DNA from: Reichenbachiella ulvae
GTDB taxonomy: Bacteria; Bacteroidota; Bacteroidia; Cytophagales; Cyclobacteriaceae
Direction: 5' to 3'
NCBI RefSeq assembly: GCF_025833875.1
Contig: NZ_JAOYOD010000001.1
Span: 3,968,001-4,032,000, forward strand
Length of the DNA stretch: 64,000 bases
Shown: in pieces, positions 24,930-33,215 of the stretch
Layout of the letters: each line of letters begins with the position of its first letter
How positions within the stretch are numbered: position 1 is the stretch's first letter
The notes under the pieces: model-generated
Database searches by the model: none
Told to the model about the DNA's origin: nothing
Seen by the model: the letters and a program-made list of their open reading frames with translations, nothing else
Position numbers and translations under genes: made by a program

Positions 24930-26111
24930 TCAACACTTTTTACAAACCAGCACACTGGCACTGCCGTCCATCAGTGTGGTAGCAAAAAGATAAACTGAAC
25001 CTCCGTCCTTGATGGAGGTTTTTTTACGGATTTCCTGCACGGTATTGGGGTAGTTTCTCACGGTGATGTTGGCTTTGTTGTTGGGGAGAAAGGGTTTGAG
25101 CTTCTTCTTATTCAGTACCGTTACAGCTTCTATTTCGAACACTCTACCGGGAAAGCCCGCTACTACTTTTTCGCTGGTGTACAGATGTGAATTGCGATGC
25201 AGCTTGCTCAGGCCAAATTGTTTCCCCACGGAAGTAAAGGCACCCGCCTTCATGATAGAGGCATTCGGTTCATAGATATACTTCATCGGTTGGCTAAATG
25301 AGGCGATCTCCCTTTCGTCAGAATACTGAAATTCCAGGCGATCCCAGCTTTCTTGTACCCAATTACTAGCTACCACCTTTGGCTCTCCCTCAAATTCAAA
25401 ATCAATCTGGAAGAGCAGTTCCTTGCATTCATTGTCTACAGACACGACATGCACTTCTTTAACATTCGGTAGTCGATCCAGGGCCTGCTGGATATCCAGC
25501 AGAGGTGCCAGTTTAATCAGGACTTTGGCACTGCGCTGCTTCAGTAGGGGAAGAATCTCTAGCAAATTAGGCTGACAATCTTCGATCAGATGCACCTTTT
25601 GATTGGCACCATCGCGGCGAGCTGGATCCAAAAAGTAAAAGTCGGAGGGTTCCTTTTCTTCCTTCAGATAGTCCATTGCATTCCCTCGAACGTATCGGAT
25701 GTTTCCAGCCTGCAATAGTTCCAGGTTGTGCTCGACAACTGGAATCAAATCAGGATTTTGCTCTATGGCGATCACTTGCTCAAAACGCTGGGAGAGATAA
25801 TAGGCATCGATACCAAACCCGGCTGTCAGGTCTGTCAGGCTTTGGCCTGAAATCAAGCGTGCCTTGTACTGGGCCGTGGCTTCTGACGAACTCTGCTCGA
25901 GCGAAACGCCGGGTGGATAGATCAGATCAGCATGGGCCACCAGAGTGGGCAGTTTGTGCCGCGCCTTTTGCCAGCATTTGATTTGATGAGCGATCTCCCG
26001 GATCGGCAACTCAGTGTTTTTTCCGGCCTTCAGTACCAGCTGCGCAGGATCATCGAGGCGATGCTCCTGGATAAATTTCCTGACTTCCGGTTTACTGAGA
26101 CTATTGATCAT
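24930..26111 (-). CDS. Class I SAM-dependent methyltransferase with C-terminal THUMP-like domain
   Basis: 393 residues. The Rossmann methyltransferase core lies at about 90-230: LTDLTAGFGIDAYYLSQRFEQVIAIEQNPDLIPVVEHNLELLQAGNIRYVRGNA, then DFYFLDPARRDG. The C-terminal part (about 300-393, KAGAFTSVGKQFGLSKLHRNSHLYTS, then PNNKANITVRNYPNTVQEIRKK) matches the THUMP-like tail seen in this Bacteroidota/Firmicutes family. An rRNA or tRNA target is likely, but it is not defined from sequence. It is convergent with the gene at 24167. Confidence 0.85.
   Translation of the reverse strand: MINSLSKPEVRKFIQEHRLDDPAQLVLKAGKNTELPIREIAHQIKCWQKARHKLPTLVAHADLIYPPGVSLEQSSSEATAQYKARLISGQSLTDLTAGFGIDAYYLSQRFEQVIAIEQNPDLIPVVEHNLELLQAGNIRYVRGNAMDYLKEEKEPSDFYFLDPARRDGANQKVHLIEDCQPNLLEILPLLKQRSAKVLIKLAPLLDIQQALDRLPNVKEVHVVSVDNECKELLFQIDFEFEGEPKVVASNWVQESWDRLEFQYSDEREIASFSQPMKYIYEPNASIMKAGAFTSVGKQFGLSKLHRNSHLYTSEKVVAGFPGRVFEIEAVTVLNKKKLKPFLPNNKANITVRNYPNTVQEIRKKTSIKDGGSVYLFATTLMDGSASVLVCKKC
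24998..25025 (+). terminator. Plus-strand terminator inside the convergent methyltransferase gene
   Basis: AACCTCC / GGAGGTT (7 bp, 9-base loop) followed by TTTTT lies about 70 bp after the stop of the 24167-24928 gene, within the coding 3' end of the opposite gene. It can end the plus-strand transcript after a short antisense overlap. Confidence 0.6.
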
Positions 26112-26546
26112 ATAATCCTGAATTTTTCCATTCAGCAGTTATTAGTTTGTGTATCAAATAAATATCTTGGAGTCTTCTATTCGAACAGACTAACCAAATG
26201 GGCTATTGAGTTTACGTCAAATTTGAAACGAAAATCAACCCCCTATTTACTCAATAACTAATTAACCATTAACTCTGGTTTTGCTTTTGCAAAAACCAGG
26301 ATAACAGAAAAGGCTGGCCCAAATTTATATAAATCCGAACCAGCCTTAGCTAAAATAGGAATGTCTTGGCCTGCATTTTTCAATGCAGGAGTTAATAGGG
26401 AAATGAGTTATTAGTTAATTGGTCAAGCGAATCTGCAATATCTAACCACTTTGTCAGCGCTATTAGAAATGTCAGTGTCTAATGAACCTAATAACTTTTT
26501 ATCTATTAACTCTTAACCCCCTGAATTGACATTTCAGGGATAGTGC
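26112..26546. other. 435-bp intergenic stretch with several hairpins
   Basis: No gene is supported. Palindromes: AAGGCTGG / CCAGCCTT (26310-26347, 22-base loop), CCTGCATT-TTTC-AATGCAGG (26370-26389) and CCCTGAA-TTGACAT-TTCAGGG (26519-26539). The last lies just after the asd stop and may help end that transcript, though it lacks a T-run. Repeated AT-rich TTAACTAATTAACC-like words occur between them. No terminal repeats or transposase remnants were seen. Confidence 0.5.
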
Positions 26547-27542
26547 TTAATTCAATACCAAATTGTTTTCAGTCACATACTGTGCGATCTGAACGGCGTT
26601 AGTCGCAGCACCTTTTCTTAGGTTGTCCGCTACGATCCACAGGTTCAACGCATTCTCTTTAGACTCATCTTTTCTGATACGACCTACGAATACCTCGTCT
26701 TTCTTGTGAGCGGTCAATGGCATTGGATACACATTGTTAGCTACATCGTCCTGAATCACAAGGCCTGGCACTTTAGATAAGATAGTCTTTACCTCCTCCA
26801 GATCATATGGATTGTCAAACTCGATATTGACTGCCTCAGAGTGACCTCCCATAGTTGGGATTCTCACACATGTAGCCGATACTTTTACCTTCTCGTCTCT
26901 TAGGATTTTGACCGTTTCGTTGGTCATTTTCATTTCCTCTTTGGTGTATCCATTGTCCTGGAATACATCGATGTGAGGCAATACGTTCATGTCGATCTTG
27001 TGAGGATAAACCATCTCTGGCTCTTCGCCTGCACGCTCAGCCATCATTTGGTCTACTGCTCCTTTACCTGATCCTGTTACGGACTGGTAGGTAGATACAA
27101 TCACACGGTTGATGCCGTATTTTTTGTGAAGAGGTCCTAAAACCAATACCATCTGAATGGTAGAACAGTTAGGGTTGGCAATGATACGATCATCGATAGT
27201 GATCGCGTCACCATTGATCTCTGGTACGATCAATTTTTTGGTTGGGTCCATTCTCCATGCAGAAGAGTTATCGATGACGATAGTGCCTACTTCAGCAAAC
27301 TTAGGAGCCCACTCTGTAGAAGTGCCTCCACCTGCTGAGAAGATCGCGATGTCTGGCTTAGCAGCCACTGCATCCTCCAGACCAATCACCGTGTGTGTCT
27401 TGCCCTGATACTCTACCTCCTTACCTACTGATCGCGCAGACGCTACCAATAGCAATTCATCATATTGAAAATTTCTTTCTTTCAACACCTCTAGTATTTC
27501 GTTCCCTACTAGTCCTGTTGCTCCTACTACTGCAAGTTTCAT
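26547..27542 (-). CDS. asd: Aspartate-semialdehyde dehydrogenase
   Basis: 331 residues. It reduces aspartyl phosphate to aspartate semialdehyde for lysine, threonine, methionine, diaminopimelate and, in this organism, ectoine. Motifs: GATGLVGNEILEVL (NADP binding), IFSAGGGTS, the catalytic cysteine in NPNCSTIQMV, STYQSVTGSGKGA, and the histidine in PTMGGHSEAVNIEF. It has its own promoter (27580-27609). The product is the EctB substrate. Confidence 0.96.
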   Translation of the reverse strand: MKLAVVGATGLVGNEILEVLKERNFQYDELLLVASARSVGKEVEYQGKTHTVIGLEDAVAAKPDIAIFSAGGGTSTEWAPKFAEVGTIVIDNSSAWRMDPTKKLIVPEINGDAITIDDRIIANPNCSTIQMVLVLGPLHKKYGINRVIVSTYQSVTGSGKGAVDQMMAERAGEEPEMVYPHKIDMNVLPHIDVFQDNGYTKEEMKMTNETVKILRDEKVKVSATCVRIPTMGGHSEAVNIEFDNPYDLEEVKTILSKVPGLVIQDDVANNVYPMPLTAHKKDEVFVGRIRKDESKENALNLWIVADNLRKGAATNAVQIAQYVTENNLVLN

Positions 27543-27579
27543 TATATGTTCCTTTTAGTTCGTGTCTAATTTAGGTTGG

Positions 27580-27609
27580 CAAAATTACTGGAAATCAAGC
27601 AAGAAGCAA
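27580..27609 (-). promoter_or_regulatory. Promoter of asd
   Basis: On the minus strand, TTG (27609-27607), a 19-bp spacer and TAATTTTG (27587-27580), 37 bp ahead of the ATG at 27542. Confidence 0.7.
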
Positions 27610-27716
27610 CGCTCATCTGCCCAGTTCATTAAGAATCGTCAAGAATCCAACGGTTCTGTTAATATTTTAACTCATTACCTTGACACTATCAATATTATAA
27701 CAGATTAGATTTCGAA

Positions 27717-28373
27717 TCACTTCCAGGTGACCACATCATTCATCGGTCTTCGGGTTTTTTCGCGCGGTTCTACCACGCGATAGCCAAAGGCGATCATGTA
27801 GGAGATTCCGAATTTTTCTGTGTCGATATCAAGCTTTTCTCTCAGGATATTTTCTGTCGTTTCTTGCTTGAAACCTTCTATCGGGCAACTATCGATACCG
27901 ATCATCGCTGCGGCCGTCATCATATTGCCCATGGCGATATAGCTCTGCTTGGAGGCCCAGTCGAAGAGCTTGCGGTCGTCGCTCAGATCAAAATCCGACT
28001 TCTGAAACTGCTCGATGAACTTACTTCTGCCTTTTCTCACCTCTTCAGGATGGTGCTGCACATTGATCATAAAATCCTGAATGTAGTCGGAATCCCATTT
28101 CATCAGAGGCGTTTTCATCGTCAGTCCCAAAACATAATGGCTGGCCGTATCCAATTTCTTTGGTGCGCCCCAGGCATTTTCTTTCAAGTCCTCTCTCAAC
28201 TCAGGATCCTGAACCACCACAAAGTGCCAGGGCTCCAGACCAAAAGAACTCGGAGACAAACGAGCCGTCTCTAGGATGAATTCAAAATCTTCCTTTGAAA
28301 TCTTCTTGTTGGGATCAAATTCCTTGCAGGCATGGCGGTACTGGAATGCGGCGAGTATTTCTTCTTTGGTCAT
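27717..28373 (-). CDS. Nitroreductase-family NAD(P)H-dependent oxidoreductase
   Basis: 218 residues from the ATG at 28373 (MTKEEILAAFQYRHACKEFD); a reading from 28406 adds 11 residues atypical of the family. FMN-binding motifs: RHACKEFDPNKKIS, ARLSPSSFGLEPWHFVVV, and the late AMIGIDSCPIEGFKQE and GYRVVEPREKTRRP. It is likely an NfsB-type reductase of nitro compounds or quinones with FMN. It is divergent from the DUF1801 gene. Confidence 0.9.
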   Translation of the reverse strand: MTKEEILAAFQYRHACKEFDPNKKISKEDFEFILETARLSPSSFGLEPWHFVVVQDPELREDLKENAWGAPKKLDTASHYVLGLTMKTPLMKWDSDYIQDFMINVQHHPEEVRKGRSKFIEQFQKSDFDLSDDRKLFDWASKQSYIAMGNMMTAAAMIGIDSCPIEGFKQETTENILREKLDIDTEKFGISYMIAFGYRVVEPREKTRRPMNDVVTWK

Positions 28374-28439
28374 AGATGTTTTATTAATGGAACTTAACTT
28401 AGGCAAATATCGTGAACTACATCAATTCACAGAACCATA

Positions 28440-28811
28440 ATGAACGCAGTCCTAAGTTACATCCACGAAAAGCCCGCACATCAGGCAGACATACTCCAAG
28501 TCCTGCATCGCATGATCACGAATCATCCAAAAGTAACAGGTAAGATCAGCTACAGCGTACCATACTACAAAATGAAAAGCCCGCTTTGTCACCTGAATCC
28601 ATTGAAAAATGGCGGTGTAGAAATCGTATTCTGGCGAGCCAGAGAATTGTCGAACGAAGATGGATCACTGGATTTCAAAGACCGCAAACGCATGGCCGGA
28701 ATCACCTACCACAGTGCAGAAGAAATCAACGAAGAGCAACTCAATGCCATTCTACAGGAGGCCTATCTTCTGGATGAGATGGTGGAACATAAGCCGATGA
28801 GGTTGGGGTAG
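28440..28811 (+). CDS. DUF1801-domain protein
   Basis: 123 residues with the DUF1801 pattern: VLSYIHEKPAHQADILQVLHRMITNHPKVTGKISYSVPYYKMKSPLCHL, a strand pair VEIVFWRARELSNEDG, and the closing helix INEEQLNAILQEAYLLDEM. Members are small cytosolic proteins of unknown role, related to YdhG of Bacillus. No functional neighbour is apparent. Confidence 0.8.
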   Translation: MNAVLSYIHEKPAHQADILQVLHRMITNHPKVTGKISYSVPYYKMKSPLCHLNPLKNGGVEIVFWRARELSNEDGSLDFKDRKRMAGITYHSAEEINEEQLNAILQEAYLLDEMVEHKPMRLG

Positions 28812-28882
28812 ATAGAGATGAAACGAATTGGCACTGAATGGGAATTTTATTAATCTCTGATGGATTTAGGTATATTTACTAT

Positions 28883-29185
28883 ATGAAAAAGGTTCTTCAA
28901 GGTAAGTTGGAAGCACTTAATAGCATTTGTAAAAGACATCATGTCCAGTCTTTGCATATTTTTGGTTCGGCTACCAGAGATGAACTAAACTCCAATAGCG
29001 ATATTGATCTTCTAGTGAAGTTCGAGGATTTTGATCTCTCCGACTACTTTGATAATTACATTCAACTCAAATCTGAACTTAAAGATCTATTTGGCAGAGA
29101 GGTAGATTTGGTTGAAGAACAAAGTCTTCGAAACCCTATTCTTATTCAATCCATTAATAAAAACAAGTCTCTTGTTTATGGATGA
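28883..29185 (+). CDS. mntA: MNT-type nucleotidyltransferase antitoxin (MntA)
   Basis: 100 residues from the ATG at 28883 (MKKVLQGKLEALNSICKRHHV). The minimal nucleotidyltransferase signature is complete: HIFGSATRDELNSNSDIDLLVKF (GS-x10-D-x-D), with a third acidic residue in REVDLVEE. MntA AMPylates the HEPN toxin to silence it. The stop overlaps the HepT start by 8 bp, the usual coupling. Confidence 0.88.
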   Translation: MKKVLQGKLEALNSICKRHHVQSLHIFGSATRDELNSNSDIDLLVKFEDFDLSDYFDNYIQLKSELKDLFGREVDLVEEQSLRNPILIQSINKNKSLVYG

Positions 29186-29525
29186 AAGAATTTTGAAATG
29201 GCTCTATGACATTCATCAAGCCATCGAAGAAATAGATCAATATTTCGAATATCATCCAAAAGACTTTCTTGCCTACAAAGGGAATACAATGCTCAAAAGA
29301 GCGGTGGAAAGAGATCTCGAAATAATAGGTGAGGCGATGAACCGAATTCTGAAAAGAAATTACGATATCTCTAATCGAATAACTGCTTCTAGAGCCATTA
29401 TTAGTTCAAGAAATCAAGTTATTCACGCCTATGACAATGTATCCGATGAAAATATTTGGTCCATTTTAATCAATCACTTACCCATTCTTAAAAAGGAAAT
29501 CAGTCAATTAATTGAAGAAAACTAA
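29178..29525 (+). CDS. hepT: HepT-like HEPN ribonuclease toxin
   Basis: 115 residues from the ATG at 29178 (MDERILKWLYDIHQAIEEID), chosen because it gives the usual coupling with mntA; a longer reading from 29112 lies within mntA. The active-site motif R-x4-H-x-Y is present in SSRNQVIHAYDNV. It would cleave RNA or tRNA unless AMPylated on the motif tyrosine by MntA. Together they form an intact type VII (MNT-HEPN) toxin-antitoxin pair. A terminator follows. Confidence 0.88.
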   Translation: MDERILKWLYDIHQAIEEIDQYFEYHPKDFLAYKGNTMLKRAVERDLEIIGEAMNRILKRNYDISNRITASRAIISSRNQVIHAYDNVSDENIWSILINHLPILKKEISQLIEEN

Positions 29526-29527
29526 AA

Positions 29528-29553
29528 AAAGCCAGCTCTCTCGAACTGGCTTT
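29528..29553 (+). terminator. Terminator between hepT and the RIC gene
   Basis: AAAGCCAG / CTGGCTTT with a 10-base loop, preceded by an A-run, so on the minus strand it is followed by a T-run. It can work in both directions. Confidence 0.75.
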
Positions 29554-29611
29554 GGATGCTTGGTGATGTTTTTCCCATACCTTTTCACGAAAGCATCCCT
29601 TCAGATAAATA

Positions 29612-30334
29612 CTAGCTCTTTGTTAGTCTTTGATAAAGCTCTTTAGCAGCCGGAAACAGGATGTTGTTTTCCAAATGAATGTGTTTGTGCAAGTCCTGTT
29701 CGAATTCCTCCAGCATGGCATAAGTCACCTTGTAGGTCTGACATCCATCAGGAGGGCAAGAGTAATTTTTCGATATCTCAGCGATCTCTTTTAGTCTTTT
29801 TCCTTCTGTATCATGTTCGTGCTCCATCATCGTGATCGGATTGTCTATGTGACCAAACACGGCTTCTGGTAATTCTCCCCCTTCCTTCGAAACGGCCAAC
29901 ATCTTTTTCACAAATGGAAACAAAATGAGCTCCTCCTTTTTCATGTGCTGTGTCAGTGCGCCAGCTGTCTCAGTAAATAATTCATAAATACTGTTCAGCT
30001 CTGGATGCCTTTCGCCATGTACTCGACAGAGCTTATTGAGATAGGTCAGCAAGGGAATGGTTGTCCTTTCTACATAAGCATGATGTACGTCGATGATTTC
30101 GTCTATGAGTTGATCCAGAGGCAGCTGCGCATATTCTTTCTGATCCCGAATAGCGAATGAAGCTTCCAGTTCCTCTATCACCTGCTGCAGATCCTGATTT
30201 TTATCCTTACAAGCTTCTTCCAAAGTAATACCCCCACCACAACAGAAGTCTATCTGATGTGCGGTAAACACTGTAGATGTGCGAAAGTTGCTCGCTACGA
30301 TCTTTCCTACTTTTGTTTTTGCCAGATTTTCCAT
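29612..30334 (-). CDS. ric: Di-iron iron-sulfur cluster repair protein RIC (ScdA/YtfE)
   Basis: 240 residues. The N-terminal ScdA domain has the motif FTAHQIDFCCGGG (about 20-33). The hemerythrin-like domain supplies di-iron ligands in DVHHAYVERTTIP, CRVHGERHPEL, LTQHMKKEELILFPFV, TMMEHEHDTEG and LHKHIHLENNILFP. It repairs Fe-S clusters damaged by nitric oxide or peroxide. It is the gene downstream of an Rrf2 regulator on the same strand, and both have a similar palindromic site upstream. Confidence 0.93.
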   Translation of the reverse strand: MENLAKTKVGKIVASNFRTSTVFTAHQIDFCCGGGITLEEACKDKNQDLQQVIEELEASFAIRDQKEYAQLPLDQLIDEIIDVHHAYVERTTIPLLTYLNKLCRVHGERHPELNSIYELFTETAGALTQHMKKEELILFPFVKKMLAVSKEGGELPEAVFGHIDNPITMMEHEHDTEGKRLKEIAEISKNYSCPPDGCQTYKVTYAMLEEFEQDLHKHIHLENNILFPAAKELYQRLTKS

Positions 30335-30346
30335 ATTTATAGATTT

Positions 30347-30364
30347 AAAGACCTTTTTATCCTT
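30347..30364 (-). promoter_or_regulatory. Candidate Rrf2 operator upstream of RIC
   Basis: AAAGAC-CTTTTTA-TCCTT lies 13-30 bp upstream of the RIC start. The same pair of half-sites with the same 7-bp gap occurs upstream of the Rrf2 gene at 30852-30869. Confidence 0.55.
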
Positions 30365-30381
30365 TATTTAATTAAATTTTT

Positions 30382-30807
30382 TTACACCTTCAAATAACTC
30401 ATTCCCTGCAAAACATCTTCATTCAGCTCGTCCAAAACGGTATTCTTTAGCTCATCAGTCAGGCTCTTCCTGATATCCACAAATTTGTGATGTAGCGGGC
30501 ATGGTTTGGTTTCAGAGCATTCTGATAATCCTACCACGCAATTTTTGAACAAAGAAGGCCCGTCGATGGCCACTACGATCTCGTGCAAGCTGATCTTGCG
30601 ATCTACCACTACAAATCCCCCATGTGGCCCACGAACTGACAGCAAAAGCTGTGCTCGGACCAATTGCTGGAGAATCTTTGCGGTAAACGAAACAGGTGAA
30701 TCAATGGCCGCAGCTATATCGTTGAGGCCAACCCTTTGGTTGTCAGCCTTCATTGAATTGAGGTAAATCATCGTCCTCAGCGCATATTCACAAGCCTTTG
30801 AAAACAT
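30382..30807 (-). CDS. Rrf2-family transcriptional regulator (NsrR-like)
   Basis: 141 residues. Winged helix at about 1-80 (MFSKACEYALRTMIYLNS, INDIAAAIDSPVSFTAKILQQLVRAQLL-type recognition helix, VRGPHGGFVV) followed by three cysteines, C-x7-C-x5-C (NCVVGLSECSETKPC), that could hold a [2Fe-2S] or [4Fe-4S] cluster. Together with the adjacent RIC gene this suggests a nitric-oxide or Fe-S stress sensor. It likely controls itself and RIC through the shared site. Confidence 0.9.
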   Translation of the reverse strand: MFSKACEYALRTMIYLNSMKADNQRVGLNDIAAAIDSPVSFTAKILQQLVRAQLLLSVRGPHGGFVVVDRKISLHEIVVAIDGPSLFKNCVVGLSECSETKPCPLHHKFVDIRKSLTDELKNTVLDELNEDVLQGMSYLKV

Positions 30808-30845
30808 CCTTTATCTGTTATTGCATAGCAAAGTAAATCAAAATT

Positions 30846-30875
30846 TTAATTAAAGACTAATTTGTCCTTAATTAA
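30846..30875 (-). promoter_or_regulatory. Palindromic operator upstream of the Rrf2 gene
   Basis: TTAATTAAAGAC (30846-30857) and GTCCTTAATTAA (30864-30875) are inverted repeats matching at 11 of 12 positions with a 6-bp gap. The core AAAGAC-N7-TCCTT is repeated ahead of RIC. Confidence 0.65.
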
Positions 30876-30886
30876 GAAACAAAAAA

Positions 30887-30910
30887 GCCTGCTGTTAATT
30901 ACCAGCAGGC
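30887..30910 (-). terminator. Terminator after the M1 peptidase locus
   Basis: GCCTGCTG / CAGCAGGC, 8-bp stem and 8-base loop, followed on the minus strand by TTTTTTG. It lies 11 bp beyond the peptidase stop. Confidence 0.8.
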
Positions 30911-30921
30911 CGTTTCAGTTT

Positions 30922-33113
30922 TTATTTACTGTCTTTTTTAAACTCATCAAATTCCGATTTTTCCTCCGCTCGGGGAAAGGAATTGTTGGAGAGGTTCACA
31001 TCTGCCAATTCATTGTTAGGATCGATTTTGATACTGGAGACTTCTTTGTCCTTGAGGAAAGTACGTTTCACCTTGTACTCATTGAGCTGCCAGATTTCGG
31101 CAGGAAGTCGTTCGACCTCCTTGCTGCCATCGGTATATGTCCACTCAATAATGACCGGCATGACCAGGCCTCCTTCATTTGTAAAAGTCAACTCATAGAT
31201 ATTCTTACCTGACAGCTGATCGCGCATTTTCGCTTCATCAATTCTGCTCAAGAACCCACCATAGTGGCTATCAGGAGTGGCTCTCACAGCAAAAGGCTCA
31301 GGACCATTCGAAAAGTCATTGGATTCCGAACTCTCATCAGAGGAGCCACTGATTTTAGACTTTACTTTCTTGCCTTTGTTTTCCACGCTCACTTCTTCTT
31401 CCTTCAATTGGTACCATTTCACCTTGTCCAGATTGATATCCACATTGTCTGTAGTGAAGAACCAGCCGCGAATAAACCAATCCATGTTCGTACCAGTCGC
31501 ATCAGAGAGCGTTCTGAAAAGATCTCCCGGATTCGGGTGCTTGTACATCCAGCGAGTCGAATACTCTTTGAAAGCCTGATCGAATAACTCTCTTCCAACT
31601 ATGGTCTCCCTCAACATCTGAAGACCCACAGCCGGTTTGTTGTAGTAATTGGCACCTAATCGGCTCAAAGATTCCACATCAGAAGTAGTCATGATGGGGC
31701 GCATCACGTCCTGATTCCCTTTCATATAGGGCACGATATCCTGCGGCACCAAACTGTGGTATTGAGGATAACGTTCAGCCATGGTCACCTGCTCCACAAA
31801 GGAATTCAACCCTTCGTCCATCCACATCCATTTTCTCTCATCCGAACTCACAATCATCGGGAACCAGTTGTGGCCTACTTCATGTACGATCACGCTGATC
31901 ATACCGATCATAGCTGCCTCACTCATCTTCCCATTTTTGGGTCGGCCTCCGTTGAAGCTGATCATGGGGAACTCCATCCCGATATTGGAAGTGTTGACAA
32001 AGTCATTTCGGAGTAAACCTCCACCGCATGAACGACCGCTTTGGTAGATTCCTCACTCCATACAGGCAATCCTTCCTTCGGATAAAAAGACATGGCCAGC
32101 GTAGTATTGGTTGGGAGTTTTACGGCCTGTGCATCCCAAATGAATTTTCTTGAACTAGCAAATGCAAAGTCACGTACATTTTCAGCATTGAACTTCCACG
32201 TCTTTTTGCCACTCGCTTTTTCCGCTTCGTTGGCCTCCGCTTCTTCTGGAGTCACAATCATCACCGGCTTGTCAAAGGATTTTCTCGCCTCTGCCAATCT
32301 TTGACGCTGAGTACTACTTAATACGTCTTTTTCGTTTTGCAACTCACCAGTAGAGGCAACCAAATGATCGGCCGGTACGGTAATCTCCACTTCATAGTCA
32401 CCAAACTCCAGAGCAAACTCTCCCAACTTCTGGAACTGCTTGTTTTGCCACCCCTCCGTATCGTTGTATACAGCCATGCGAGGAAACCAATGGGCAATCA
32501 AATAAACAGCATTGTTATCTCCTGGGAAATATTCATATCCTTCTCGAGAGAGCAAATAGTTAGATCGATCCGTGATAGGGTAAGACCATTCGATAGAAAA
32601 AGAAATCGATGTTCCCGGCTCCAACGGTTCTGGTAGCATTACCTTCATCATGGTATTATTCACAAGTGATTTCAAGGTCTTGCCGTCACTATCTTTTACG
32701 GATTTGATGGTATATCCCGCTGGGAACTCGATCGGACGCAGCAAATACTGCATTTGCTGAGAAGTCATCGAATCTCTGACGCTATAGTACTCACCAAAAT
32801 CCTCATTCTCTTCTCTATTGACATTCTGATCCAACTGCAGCCATAGGTAGCTCAACTCATCAGGAGAATTGTTATAGTAAGTAATCGTTTCCGATCCGGT
32901 CAATACATGAGTAGACTCATCGATCTCTGCTTTGATTTTGTAGTCGGCACGTTGCTGCCAGTATTCTTTGCCCGGAGCACCCGAGGCGGTACGATAAACA
33001 CTCGGGGGAGCAATCAGTCGATCGATGGGTTCGAACTTACCCTGGTATCCTTTGTCTTGCGCCCAGGCCACTGTGCAAAGCATGGACAGCATCATCATGT
33101 AGATCTTTCTCAT
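30922..33113 (-). pseudogene. M1-family metallopeptidase interrupted by a frameshift
   Basis: Two overlapping minus-strand frames encode the two halves of one protein. The first (33113 to 31962, 383 residues) has a signal peptide and the N-terminal M1 beta domain and ends abnormally after VEVYSEMT with [11 protein letters not shown]. The second (from about 31977 to 30922) starts within the conserved [14 protein letters not shown] segment and holds the zinc site HEVGHNWFP with the downstream glutamate of MDEGLNSF. In intact homologues an aromatic YPYPVAIS-like stretch joins EMT to [11 protein letters not shown]; its absence suggests a deletion of about 28 bp near 32000. The product is probably inactive, or the shift is an assembly error. 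Confidence 0.82.
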
Positions 33114-33215
33114 AAAACTGAAATCATATTGTTCGATTAAAAATAGAACATATGATCAGAATAAAACCCTATTTTTTTATGAGTGGCCGCCACCGTATGG
33201 CAGAGGTCTGAGTGA

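Noticed and set aside
26112..26546. Miniature transposable element
   Set aside because: Several palindromes are present, but no matching terminal inverted repeats with a target duplication could be found.
30922..33113. Programmed ribosomal frameshift in the M1 peptidase gene
   Set aside because: No slippery heptamer or following pseudoknot is evident at the junction, and conserved residues are missing there, which fits a deletion better.
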